Shown: in pieces, positions 33,328 to 44,959 of the stretch
Position numbering within the stretch: position 1 is the first letter of the stretch
How the letters are laid out: the number at the start of each line of letters is the position of its first letter
Assembly (NCBI GenBank): GCA_932521035.1
Contig: OW051496.1
Span: forward strand, 3,038,001-3,102,000
Direction of reading: 5' to 3'
DNA from: Oscheius dolichura
Lineage: Eukaryota > Nematoda > Chromadorea > Rhabditida > Rhabditidae
DNA length: 64,000 nt
The notes under the pieces: generated by a model
Seen by the model: only the letters and a program-made list of their open reading frames with translations
Databases searched by the model: none
Told to the model about the DNA's origin: nothing
Translations under genes and position numbers: made by a program

Positions 33328-33531
33328 ACAAGGGAAGGTTTTAACTTTAAGTCGACTTCATGACTCGAGACCTATACCGTTCGAAAGAGCGTAAAAAATT
33401 AATATAGCAGTCACCTTCAGATTTTACTCTCGAGTCTCCGTTGAGGTGCACGGAGGTCGAGAAAAATTGCAGAAATAACCCCAGACTTGTCAAATGCCAA
33501 AGCGGTACTAAAAAATGTAAAGCGGTGGCCG

Positions 33532-33592
33532 AGTGGATAGCGCACTCGCCCACAATCTTTTTCCATTCAAGTTCGAGTCCCGGACTTGGCAA
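33532..33592 (+). repeat. tRNA-like (Pol III A/B box) sequence, left arm
   Basis: GCGGTGGCCGAGTGG resembles a tRNA-Ser/Leu-type 5' half, and GTTCGAGTCC is a consensus B box, but the T-stem does not pair and no acceptor stem can be drawn. It is therefore a degenerate tRNA-derived sequence, not a functional tRNA. Inverted partner at 33859-33929. Confidence 0.6.
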
Positions 33593-33858
33593 TATTTTTT
33601 TGCTTTTTTTCTAGTAAAACTAACACGTGAACAACAGAGAATAACAACAAAAAGGCTTTATTAGCTTCAGCAGCGATGTTCCACGAAGTGTGGAAAGCAG
33701 AAACGCCGGGAACAGCAGGAATAAGAGCAGACGGCGAAGAAGGGCGTAGAACAGCCAGATTACAACAAACAGGCAGTTTTGTCAGTCCAGAACAGTTTCT
33801 GACCACGCTTACAACAATAGTTTGACGAAAACCAAATTCAAAAAAAGCAAAAAAATAT

Positions 33859-33929
33859 TGCCAAGTCCGGGACTCGAACTTGAATAGAAAAAGATTGTGG
33901 GCGAGTGCGCAATCCACTCGGCCACCGCT
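33859..33929 (-). repeat. tRNA-like sequence, right arm of the foldback element
   Basis: Reverse-complement partner of 33532-33592, with a few base differences (for example CGCAATCC versus CGCTATCC when compared on one strand). These show that the arms are not simply a folding or assembly artefact. Confidence 0.6.
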
Positions 33930-34324
33930 TCACATTTTGTAATACCGCTTTGGCATTTGACAAGTCTGGAGTTATTTCTGCAATTTTTCTCGACCTCCGT
34001 ACACCTCAACGGAGACTCGAGAGTAAAATCTGAAGGTGACTGCTATATTAATTTTTTACGCTCTTTCGAACGGTATAGGTCTCGAGTCATGAAGTCGACT
34101 TAAAGTTAAAACCTTCCCTTGTAAGAAAGACCTTTTCGACCCGAAAAATCTTCTTCCATTGAAATGGACCGCCTCTTCCCTGTTCATGTTCCCACCGCCA
34201 TCTATAACAAATTGAAGCTTCTGAGACAGTATCAGCTCTAATTTTTATCACTGCCTCTGTCGCTTTGAAGTGCATTTGGAACAGTAGTAATTTAATCCGA
34301 ACCCGAGGAAATAAAATCACAATA

Positions 34325-34437
34325 ATTTGATCGTTTAGTTGAGGGTCCGTTTCGTCTTTTATATTATTTTTGTGGTTTTTTTTTGCATTATTTGTCAAGA
34401 GATTTCCTTGATTCTTATGGTTTTTTTTCATGGACGT
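34325..34437. repeat. Dispersed inverted repeat R2, copy 1
   Basis: The block with CGTTTAGTTGAGGGTCCGTT, GCATTATTTGTCAAG and TGATTCTTATGGTTTTTTTT matches the reverse complement of 38364-38466. Copies are about 4 kb apart in inverted orientation. Confidence 0.7.
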
Positions 34438-37400
34438 CACTGTTTTTTATCTAGAAAGCGGCTAAAGTAGAGTCAGTAAAACATAAAATATTCCCCCAAA
34501 TCCCATTTATTTTGATCAACAACTCGCCTACCCCATTCGATTCCTCAAATTCCCCCTCCTTCCCAATGTTTTCTCCTAAAAACCGCGTGTTCCCCATGTT
34601 TTTTCTGGTATTTAGAACATTGGGGAGACGAGCGGGGGGCTGTTCCAGGCGCCGTGACGCCTGTCGCTGGTTTCCTTTTTTGGACAGTCTGTTTGTGTGT
34701 GGCGGCGGGGGAGTCTCCTCTCGTCTCGTCTCGCGTATTTATTCTTCGGGGTCATATATTCATCCGCCCCGGGAGGGGATAGTTCTTTTCAATTGGCCGA
34801 CACCGGGAGTGGCGACAGAGAGAAAGAGAGAGGAGCGGAAGAGGAGACCATCCAATTTCAACTTGACCACATTTTTTGTGGAAAGTTTTTTTCAACATAC
34901 AGATAAATGTCTTCAAAGTGGAAATACAACTGGTCCTTTCCTTTTCAATATTTCGAAAAATACAAAAACAATATCTCCCAGGACATCATTTCCGTTTCTC
35001 TCCATTCAATCTCCCTAATCCGTAACACTTTCTTTTTTTCAAGTTTTCCAATTCCAACTTTACCACATTTTTTTTCTCGGAAGCTTCCATATTGCAATAC
35101 TCAAAGTGGAAAGGTCCATTCCTTTTCCAGATTCCGTAAAACACGAAAAATATCTCCTCCTGAACAACATTTCCCGGCTGTTTTCCTCCTTTTCTTGTTT
35201 TACAGTACCCCATCTTTCCTTTGTAATTCCATGACTCTAAAATCCCAACGGCCCTCTCCGATTCTTTATTTTACAACCATCTTCCTGTTTTGAACTGTTT
35301 TCCCTGAGTTTTCGCACTTTTTGACATAAACCACGCACTCACTAGTAACAAATCTTTATTCGTTCCTTTATATTGATGCCAAAAACATAAAAAAGACGCG
35401 TTTTTCTATGAGTTTAGGCTAACAACACCTTATTTGACCCGTATTCCTCGAAAGAACCCACGCCAATTCGCCACATTTTAGCTGTAGCATACAGCTATTA
35501 TTTTGGTAATCTTCCCAGTGTCCACATTGTTTACGGTCCCTTATGGTTGGATATTTTTCCTCTGTACTTCCTTTGCCTAAATTTGGTTGGATTATCGTCT
35601 TCAATTCTACAGAAATTTCCATTTTTCACTGGTTTTTCTTTTTTTCAAGCAGAAGAAATTGTTCATTTGCTGTTCATTTACCTTAATTGTATTCAATCTG
35701 TAAAAAGGCCCCCTCTGCTATTTTTTGTAACGTTCGGCGAGTTCCACATTGGAATTTCAATGAATAGCACCTGTCCTTTTCAAGTTGTCAACAAACATCC
35801 AAAAATCCCTCAAATTTGAACAATTCTCTACCGTCTGACCATCTTGTTTTTTTCAGCTGGTGATCTTATTTTTCAAGTCGAGTATTAGACCCATTGGAAG
35901 TAGCTGCTTTAGTTAGTCTTTAGGATTCTTTTCAAAACATAAAACCAAGACATTTTCATGGAGTTCGAGGAACCCGTCGACATTGTTCCCAATTACACCT
36001 CGTATTTTTTTTAAACAACAATTAAAAGGGGATTTCCTTCATTTCAACAAGTTGATAATTTTCCTATATAAGTTTATTATCACCAAATCGTTAGAAAACA
36101 ATGTTATTCGTACAGGAAACAAGAAAACGAGAAAAATTCCCTTTTCTACCCCATCTCTTCAAATTCTATTCAGTTTCGGGCCCTCAATATAATTTTTCCT
36201 CTTTCCAATTTATTTGTTTAGCCACACTTTCCGTTTTCTCTTCATTTTCCCCAAAAATATGTTATCTTCTCAAAATATTTACCATCCCGTATAGATGACC
36301 AACGTCTTCTTCTCTCTCCCGTCGGTCTGCGTCCCGCCCCGGGGTCTGACTCTTCTCCCCACCACACACACACCGCCCCGGTGGTGAATCACAGCCTGTT
36401 TAGACCCCCTCTTGCCCCTTTCTTCTTCTGTACAGATGCCTATCACCCGGGGTCTCCCTCTTCCCTTTCTTCCCTTTCCCCCTCCCCCAGTCGTTTCACT
36501 TTTCCCCCAAAAACACAGCAAGCCGATTAGTTTCCCTCTCCCGGTTTTCCTCCCCTCCCCAATTCCATTGAAACCATTCATTTTCCTTCTCCCCAACCGA
36601 TTTATGAACCTCTCTCCCAGCAGTCGGTGGCATAACTCGATTAACTCTTTTCTCGTTTCTTCTGCCGTCATCAAACGGGCTATTTCTCCCGCGACTCCCA
36701 GTGGACAGGTGGTTGAGAGTTCAGGGCAGAAATTAACTGGGAACTGTTGGAACCAAGTAGAGAAACGAACGGATCTCATTTTTACGGATATATTAAAAAG
36801 AGAAAATAAAACAAACAAAAACACCATTTCTTTTGTGGGAAACGGGGCAGGCCTTTTTTCATTAAAAGAGCCACCGAAACAGAAAATAACTGCATTGTCC
36901 CGGAATAATATGGTCTTCCCTTGGTTTTATGGTTGTTTTCCTTCGTGTTGCTCTCTCAATTCGCACATAACATTTGCATAATGCGATAAACAGTGAGAAT
37001 TACTGACTGACAGGCATCAGTTGAAGTTTTACAGTTAGAAAAAGAAGTATCGTTGAAAACCCCCCTAATACAAGTATTGCACTATTTCAACGCTCCAAGG
37101 ATTACTTCGAAGTTCCAAGGTCAATATAAGGTTGTCCGCAAGAACATTTAGAAATTTTGAATTCGATCATGGTAACTATAACGTTGAACTTCTTCTATTT
37201 TTGATTTTCTTGTTGTTTCGTGGCTCCCATAAAACTATTCGAGAATGCCATCAGATTAGTGAACTGAAGAGGACACGTTTCTTTTATGTTCTTGACCTGT
37301 GCTCTTCAAAAGGGAAAAGATCCCCAAAAACACCATTTTTGCATAAACAAACCGTTGTAACTCTGCTAAATTTCCACGTAGGCCCTAACTAAAACGAAAA

Positions 37401-38363
37401 ACATTTCGAAATCCCTAGTTGAATATAATAAGTTTGGCCAACAAAACACTAGAAATTCTTGAAATTCATCATTCTGGTCATAAAGCGGGCACTGTCCCTT
37501 TCTTTTGATTCCAAACGTTCCATTGTTTCCATAAAACTCTTTGAGAATATTGAATTCGGCTTAATCCAACTTTGTGACATTTCGTGTTGAAATATAGAGC
37601 TGAAATTAATCCCCGCCGCTGTAAATAGAGATAGATTTTTCTCTATTTCGCTTGGCGAAGCACCTGGTCATAATTGGCAATAAACATCTCTCCTCCGGCC
37701 CGGCTCGGCTCTTTTCCCGTGTGTTCTATTATTTGTCGGGCTCATGTTTCACGCGGGGTCGTTGTCTGTCAACCAGCAGCAGCCGGCCGGCTCCCTCTCT
37801 CTGTCTCTCTCCCCCTGCCGCCCTTCCAATAGTTACCAGAAGAGAGAACAGCCAGTTCTCTCTCGAGAGAGTACCAGTACCCGCCTGTTCTTGGCTGATT
37901 GATGGCACCGCTTCGCCCCCTGACCAGCCCAGTTTCGGGAAGAAAAAGGGAAAATTTATGCTTCTTCTCGCTCGCTTTCTCTCTGCCTTTATTACACTCT
38001 CGAACCCCTTTTTACCCAGCTTCTTTCCGGTCAAAATGCCGGGGATCACGTGACGGATTAATCCCGAGTTTTTGTCTGGAAGGGAGCTCTTCTGGAAAGA
38101 TCCTTCTTCACTTTTATTGCCTCTAATTTTTACTTAATCCTTTTCTGACATAACAACCAACGAACAAGCCAAGATTACCGGTACCCTTGCATTTATCCCA
38201 GAATCAAAACCTTTCCGATTAGAATGATTGGGGTTTCTGGATTATATGCGCAGAGTGAACCATAAGAAAAGCACCAGGATTACAAAAAGTGTAAGCAAAT
38301 TTCTTCACCATAAGCAGGAATGATCGAAGTTACCATAAGTTGAGAATATAAGAGCCCCATAAA

Positions 38364-38466
38364 CCATGAAAAAAACCATAAGAATCAAGGAAGCCCCTTG
38401 ACAAATAATGCAAAAAAAACAACAAAAGTAATGTAAAAGACGAAACGGTCCCTCAACTAAACGACC
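38364..38466. repeat. Dispersed inverted repeat R2, copy 2
   Basis: Inverted partner of 34325-34437, with small indels (for example CAAGAG versus CAAGGGG next to the TTGTCAAG core). Embedded in a stretch with several ACCATAAG motifs. Confidence 0.7.
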
Positions 38467-39589
38467 AAATTAATCGCCAGTTCTTTTTTATAAGCCAAGG
38501 TAGTACTTGTTGTTGATCATCTTCTACCAAAACTGCGTATTTATAAAAAAAAACCTTTTTCAACCAACTGGTAATGTTGAATTTAGCAAAGAAACATTTC
38601 ATATTGCTATTACGGTTTTGGGAATATTGAAATATACCATTGTTCCTGTAGTATATACACACTATGAACCATAAAAATCACATACTGATGGGACTGAATT
38701 TCTATCTTTTCGGCGAGTCGTTTGAAAATAAACCATCCAACTAGGATAATTAACTCCTTTATTAGATAAGTAAAGCATTTTAGAGCAGCAGACCCATTAG
38801 CAATTTTTATAAAAATAAAAAAAAATGTGTTTTCGATACAATCACCCTCTTCGTATGGAAATATAATATTGCTGAAAATTTATTATGACCATGGAAATTG
38901 GAAGAGAACGGGTTAGACATTGCTAAAAGTATAGCGTAATCCTTGTAGACAAGAGCTACAGTCTGTTACATTTTCCATTTTCCCATTATCCTAGTTAGAA
39001 ATGGCCCTCTTCCCCAATTTTTCACATTTTTTGAAAAATCTCCAACCTCTATGACGTACTAAACGTCTTCCTGTCTCTTGTAATTACTTTATCCCTTATC
39101 CAATACCGAAAAAAATCCATTTCCCTTTAGAATTTCATAACAATTGGGATAGAAATGAGGAAATATGGCCAGATTATTGAAATTTCAGCGGACAGTTCCC
39201 CGTTTACCGCATATTGCCCAGGATGACAAACAACGTCGACTGTCATCCTGGCTGATTTGCCCGTTTCCCGCTGGAGATTAGCATAAATTTGAATAAAATC
39301 TGGCTGTGTGTGTGTGTGGCCCGGCTACCTTTACCCCGATCCACACAGTCAGGCACACAGACCGCCTCCCTCCCACCCGCCCGACCCGACCCCCTCCTCT
39401 CGACTGTTGACAGTCGTCCCCTGCAACCTCCTCCCGTCCTCTTTTCTCTTTTTGGCGGCTGCCTTCTTCCCGCGTCATCGCTTGTTTCTTCCCTTTTTGC
39501 GGGCTCTTTTTCTTCTCGCCAGATTCAATCCAATACGCGGGTCACGTCGTTGTCCTCGGAGGTCGTAATCCCCTCACTACAATAATGTT

Positions 39590-42260
39590 TCACTACGGCC
39601 ATTTAGGCGTCTATTTTGATCCATTTCCTAACAGGCCATTGTTTATCCTTGGCTATACATCGCACCCCTGAAATACTGTAAATAACATCTCTGGATTACC
39701 TCAAGAAACCAGCTGATGTTTGAACCCGCCTATTTACTTCTTCATTCATGCTCACATGTTAGTAGTTCAAACGGCGTGTTTTCGAAATACTCCACAGTCC
39801 AAATTACTCAAGACATTCTAGAAGACATACGCTGCTCTTTTCAGTTTTATAAGATCTACTTTATTGTTCAGTATCCCAGTCTTATTTGATTCCTATTCGC
39901 TTTGCCCTTTCCCCATTGCCAGTAAAAAACGGAAATGTCTGATTGCCTATGGGAATTAGCCAATGTTTCAAGACGACTATTTACCTCCTTTCACTGTGGT
40001 CGCTGATAGTCCGTTGAAAATTGTGCGGCTAATGTTCTACCACTCAAATAAGTAGAAATGCCGTTGGATTTATTTCAGTTAGTTTATTTTTTTCTTCTCA
40101 AAAAGGATGGTCCACCTCATCAACTGATCTATCTTTTTTCCCTATCAAAATGTATCACTACAGCCATTTAGACGTCTATTCTGATCCATGCTAATGCCAG
40201 CTCGTTTCTGACCTCTATGCGTACCACTAAATTTATTGAAAATGACGCTTCCCAAAGGTTCACCACTGTCTGTATTACCTCAGTAGATCAGTTGATGTTT
40301 CAACGACGCTATTTACTTATTCATTACTCATTCACTCACATATTAGTTCACCGCGGACACCTTCTTTTTACCTGAAGTTCTGCGGTAAAATTACGCAAAT
40401 CGTTGAAATTGTTGAAAACAGCAGACGGTGATCCTTTTCAGCTTCATAAGATCTACTTTATGGCTCCATATCGTACTTTTATTTGCTATATTGGTTGAAA
40501 CTGAAAGCTCTCCTTATCCTTTTCTCATTTCCAGTGGAAATGACGAATCACCTGATTACTTCCGGAAATGTGTGAACGTTTCTATGCGACTATTTACATA
40601 TCTTTACACTCTTGCCCACATGTTAGTAAATCTTCTAGATGGGCTTTGTTTTCCTAGAATTACATAAATAGCTTTGAGGAGAAGAAAAGACGGCAGTGAA
40701 TGTTTGAGTTTCATAAAATTTATTTATATCCTCATTTTTTTCTCCCTAATGAGAATGAGACGAGCTCAAATTCAAAAGAATCAATCTCCTCCCATTTATC
40801 GTCTATTTTTCTGCTCCTGTGTTGACTGTTGAGTCATATAGATCTTCTTGAGTAGTCCAGGAAATCAGCAAATGTTTCAATGAGCCTATTTATCTTATTA
40901 TCTTACAAATTAGTGAACAGTCCTTGCAATGTTCTTCCAATGTTATTCTCCAATAGCTCTATGTCCCGGAGGAACAAAAAAATGAAAATCTTTGTTTCAT
41001 CAAATTTTTTTATTTATCCATCGTACTTCATTTTTACTTCGGGGGTCTGTGGCATCGTACAAATAAAATACGGCTCTTTTTTTGCGGTATTCTTCTGTTC
41101 AATCAGTTTTTGAGCCACATAGAGATATAGACATCTTGATTAGGTTACAGGAGATGAGAAAATGTTTCAATGAGGCTATTTATTCTGATTCACAGCCGTA
41201 TGATAATCCAATTGACGGACAGCCATATTTATTACCGCAAAAATAAAAACAAACTTATAGAAGAATCCTCATAGAAGTTTGGCCGTGTAGCGTATTGTCC
41301 GAATGTTTCTGCAATTTTGCGTCATTTGTCAAAATTCAATTGGATGCTACTGTTACAATATTTCCGCATTCTTTTTGTTGCTAAACACTCCTGAGGCAAC
41401 GTGCTAGCAAATGACTAACAAAATAATGAAAAAAATCCACTATAAACGTGCTTTCTCAAATTTGAATTTTGACAAGTGACGCAAAATTGCAGAAAAATTC
41501 GGGCCAAACGTTACACGGCCAAAGCGTGATTGACCAAACTCTTTCTGTCTTAACGGAAGCACACTACTTTTCCCATGTTTTCTCCTCTCTTGATTTCCAA
41601 TAGGATGATGAATCATTCTGTTGGTTTTGAACAATCAGAGGAATCAGTCAATGTTTCAATTCGGCTATTTATCTTCTCTCTGGAATGTACACATTGATTC
41701 ATCACTACTACGAAGTATCAAATTTTCCAAATGCTACGCCAAGTTTATTAAACTATTCAGAAAAGATGATATGTATTCGACTGTATGTAGAGAGTTTATC
41801 CACATTTCGGTAGGAATTGTTGGTAACCACCGGGATGAAGTGTTTTGTCTACTGCGAACTGCTAACAACTTGGCGTTTTCATTCATTACTTCCATTTTCC
41901 CAATGTTCTAGAGGTAGTTTAAATTTAGGGAACCTGGGTTTAGTTACTTTTGTGAATTAGAAGTTTCATCAAATTTATTTATCTGTTCATTTCCTTGTTT
42001 CTTTAATGAAAAATCCACAGAGCTTGCTCATACAACACCCTTTCCCGAATTCTACAGACGAATGTTGATCCACTTGTTTTTGTTTTCCTTTTTTTATACC
42101 CCATTCTTCGACGGATTGGTTAGCAAGGGCTTCCGAGCCCGGTCGAGCAAAGAAGTTTCACATGGTCTATTTACTATTCCCTCGAAGATACTCGATGATG
42201 CGTTTAGAATTTCGATGTTGTAGCAAAACTACTAGTGATCCAGAAACAATGACCGAAAGT
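39590..42260 (+). repeat. Degenerate tandem array with conserved TGTTTCAA...CTATTTA motif
   Basis: A motif of the form ATGTTTCAAnnnnnnCTATTTA recurs on the plus strand near 39713, 39964, 40297, 40579, 40871, 41162, 41650 and 42152. Spacing is about 250-330 bp at first and about 490-500 bp later. Other blocks recur with it, e.g. CATAAGATCTACTTTAT (39846, 40443) and CATTTAG(G/A)CGTCTATT (39599, 40157), so these are diverged tandem duplicates. The TGTTTCAA core is the best conserved part. No coding potential. Confidence 0.6.
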
Positions 42261-42839
42261 TCTTGGTCTTCACAACAGAATAGTTCCCGTTCGGTTTTAC
42301 GAAACGGATTTATTCTCTCTTTTCTGCCTTATTTTGATCCGCTATCTCTTCCTTACGCGACATTTTCCTCTTTAGCACTCCCTTTCTCTAGACTCGGATG
42401 AAAATATGGGCTTCTTTTTCATCCTTACCAACTCAAGATTCAGATGTTTCGCTTCAGCTACTTTTATCCCCTATACCAAAGGCAACCATCGATTGTAAGA
42501 GGAGGACAGAAAATAGTTTTGGTTTCGTCAACCTCATTTATTTCATCCTTCCATTGTTTCTCATTCCGTTTAAAAAGTGCTTCCCTTCCGCATTATCTGC
42601 CCTTCTCCATGTTCCCTAACTCATTCTTCCCGCTCAGTTCTCTTCGAAACAATGCCCGTTCTCCCTTCTAATTCAAGGCCACATATCTAAATTAAATTAG
42701 CGGTCAATAATGAATCACAGTCACGCCATCTTCTCCATAATCACCCGTCCATCCTATTCCTCTTCTATTTTTTTGGAATTGTTTGACCCTTCCTACTTAT
42801 TTTTCTCTATTCTTTGTTTTCTAATCTTCCTATTGTGAA

Positions 42840-42855
42840 CAGTAATAATTTCAGA
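42840..42855 (+). promoter_or_regulatory. Probable trans-splice acceptor of the LITAF gene
   Basis: ATAATTTCAG directly abuts the start codon (one base between AG and ATG). In nematodes this position is typical of spliced-leader addition. An upstream cis-spliced non-coding exon is the alternative. Confidence 0.55.
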
Positions 42856-44959
42856 ATGCCCGACTCTCCCCCACCGACTTATTCCCCTCCTCGTCCGCCA
42901 CCACCCTACGAAGCTGAAAATAATAAAAATGAACATAAGGTAAGTGATTCCGCTAGATACAGACTTATTACCTCATTTGATTCGTTTCCCCTTATGTTGG
43001 GACTCCAGAACAGCAAAAATTTCACAGAGCTGGTGAACAAAACGAGCAAAAGTGGCACTAAGCATGGTAAAATTTCCTGATCTAGTCTAGTACAACACAC
43101 TTTTTGTTACTTTTACTCTAACACTCTCTACAATGTTTTAGCCGATAATTTAGGTGTTTCTAGGCTTCATTTCAGTTTCAAATACGGTAAAAACAATAAT
43201 CGAGACTCTAGATATGAAGTGATTTTCACTATTTCTCATAAAAGACAACCAGATTAGATAAGAAGGGATCTATCGCAGGCATTACCGTATTCTTTAGGTA
43301 GAAATACGGATAAATAGAAACAAAAATACAGTATATTTACCTAAAAATAACAATTTCAGGATGCAAGCTGCTCGTACAAAATCTCGCCTCCTCCCTTTGC
43401 TCCCCTGACTGGTCCGAGTCCCATGGATCCTTCCACGTTACATAATGTTAGTAAAGGTCAAAATGACGAAATTCCCATAATTTTCCAAACAAAATTCTGT
43501 TGAAATGTTTAGATTCCGCTCTCGACTCCCACAACGATTGTAGTTGTGCAACAAGAAGTGAAACAAGCTCCTTCCTTTTCTCCCTATGTTACGTATTGTC
43601 CAAAGTGCGCGGTGAGTTCCATTTTTTAACATTTTCATTTCTCAAAGAGAAGAACTTTCAATACTTTTTCTTTTTTGGAGTAATTTTGCAATTATTGAAT
43701 TCAAGAATTTCGACTTGGTTCACTTTGTGAATCATTCGATCAAGCATTTTCCAGTCTCGTCTGCCTTTTCCCATCCAAATTAAAGTATACGTCTCAAAGT
43801 TTACATAAGAGATGTAGCAAAGCAGCGCAGCTTTATCCCTTTTAAATGAACAGCAAAACATAAAAACCAAAGTTATCAAGTCCTTTCGACAGACAAGGAA
43901 TTATTGCGGTGATCTAGAAGTTTTTTTTAAAAATAAACACCCTGAATCCATGTGAACAGGTTGCCCGTGAGAATTCAACAGTTCTTGCTAATCCCGTCCG
44001 TCTTTCCGATAAATCCAGGTGCCAGTCACCCGCTCCCCCCTCTCTTACCCCCCGTCGATCAAACCGTCTCCCTCCCGCTCTTCCCGGTCCGATTGTTTCT
44101 TATGAGCAGGGGCAAATACCCGGGTCGGAGGAAGAACGGTGTTCCTCGTCATCGGCGGCAAACACCGGACTGACTTGTTTGCACTTTGGCGATTGGCAAG
44201 CCCATCGGGTGGCAGGTAGTAAAGAGACGGGGAACCGAGGAGTAGATATTGATAAAAGCTTTATTTTGGAAATTTTTAACACAAAACCGTTGGTGAAATT
44301 TGCTGTGAAGATACGATAAAGTTATTCTATAACTTCGATAAACTGGTGTATAAAGCCGGGTGGGGCTTTTACCGCCACAATATTTTTCTTTTAAATCTCT
44401 AGCCGTCGTAAAAGAATTATAATGGAAATCTGAATATTGCCGCATTTGCTGAAAGACACGTTTCCAATATAGGAAAGTAAATCCAAATTGTAGTTCGAAA
44501 GGTTGAATCCATCTAAATTAACCAAAAGTGTGTTATAATCGACATAACTCATTACAAACCAGAGAAATAACAAATCTAGGGTTAATTTAGTCCTCTAGAA
44601 GCCTAATAAACTGAAAATTTGTCTAGTAAGGATAAACATTGGCTAGAACTTTTTAATATTCTAGTTTCAGTTGAAGAGGGTTTCGAAAGGTTGCTCATTA
44701 TATATTGTTATTATATATATTATATATATACATTATATATTGTGGTCCTGCTTGATTTCTAATACTCTTTTTCCAGCAAAACATCACGACGAAGCAGGCC
44801 TTCGTCTCCGGCAGTCTGACGTGGATCGTCTTCATCCTGGTGCTGTTCTTCTTCTTCCCGTTGGCCTTCGTCCCGTTCTGTCTCGACTCCTGCAAAGATG
44901 TCCAGCACTACTGTCCCAAGTGTTCCCAGCTGCTCTCAATCCGCAAGCGATTCCTCTAA
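42856..44959 (+). CDS. LITAF-domain (SIMPLE-like) zinc-binding membrane protein
   Basis: Four exons (42856-42939, 43360-43446, 43513-43611, 44777-44959) join in phase 0 and give 150 aa. The N-terminus is proline-rich with PPPTYSPP and PPPPYE (PPxY-type motifs that bind WW-domain ubiquitin ligases). The C-terminal LITAF domain has a CPKC knuckle (residues about 86-89), a hydrophobic segment LTWIVFILVLFFFFPLAFVPF that inserts in one membrane leaflet, and the closing HYCPKC knuckle. Family members sit on late endosomes/lysosomes and act in trafficking. The ATG follows TAATTTCAG by one base, so the message is probably trans-spliced right there. The last intron is over 1 kb and AT-rich with a (TA)n tract near 44709-44740. 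Confidence 0.9.

Larger units (their letters stand above)
33328..34122. mobile_element. Foldback element with tRNA-like sequence in both arms
   Basis: 33328-33600 and 33850-34122 are near-perfect reverse complements (CAAGGGAAGGTTTTAACTTT at one end, its complement at the other) around a 250-bp spacer. Each arm carries a sequence with Pol III A-box-like (GGCCGAGTGGATAGCGC) and B-box (GTTCGAGTCCC) motifs. It is non-coding. It could be a tRNA-derived SINE pair in inverted orientation or a foldback transposon that absorbed a tRNA. Confidence 0.75.
34123..39589. other. Pyrimidine-rich intergenic interval, no supported gene
   Basis: Long C/T-rich stretches (34500-35300, 36290-36700, 37770-37900, 39330-39500) create long open frames on both strands without domain-like composition, so I do not call genes. 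Recognisable structure: a dispersed 100-bp inverted repeat pair (34330-34435 and 38364-38466), repeated ACCATAAG motifs at 38260-38390, a (TG)n tract near 39301-39318 and an 11-bp-stem hairpin at 39219-39252. It could contain distal promoters or a long 5' intron of the LITAF gene. Confidence 0.45.

Noticed and set aside
33532-33592. Functional tRNA-Ser/Leu gene
   Set aside because: A and B boxes are present but acceptor and T stems do not pair; it lies in a foldback arm, so treated as tRNA-derived repeat.
36279-36827. 182-codon minus-strand open frame
   Set aside because: It lies in a pyrimidine-rich stretch that opens frames by composition; Gly/Arg/Lys-rich low-complexity reading with no family resemblance.
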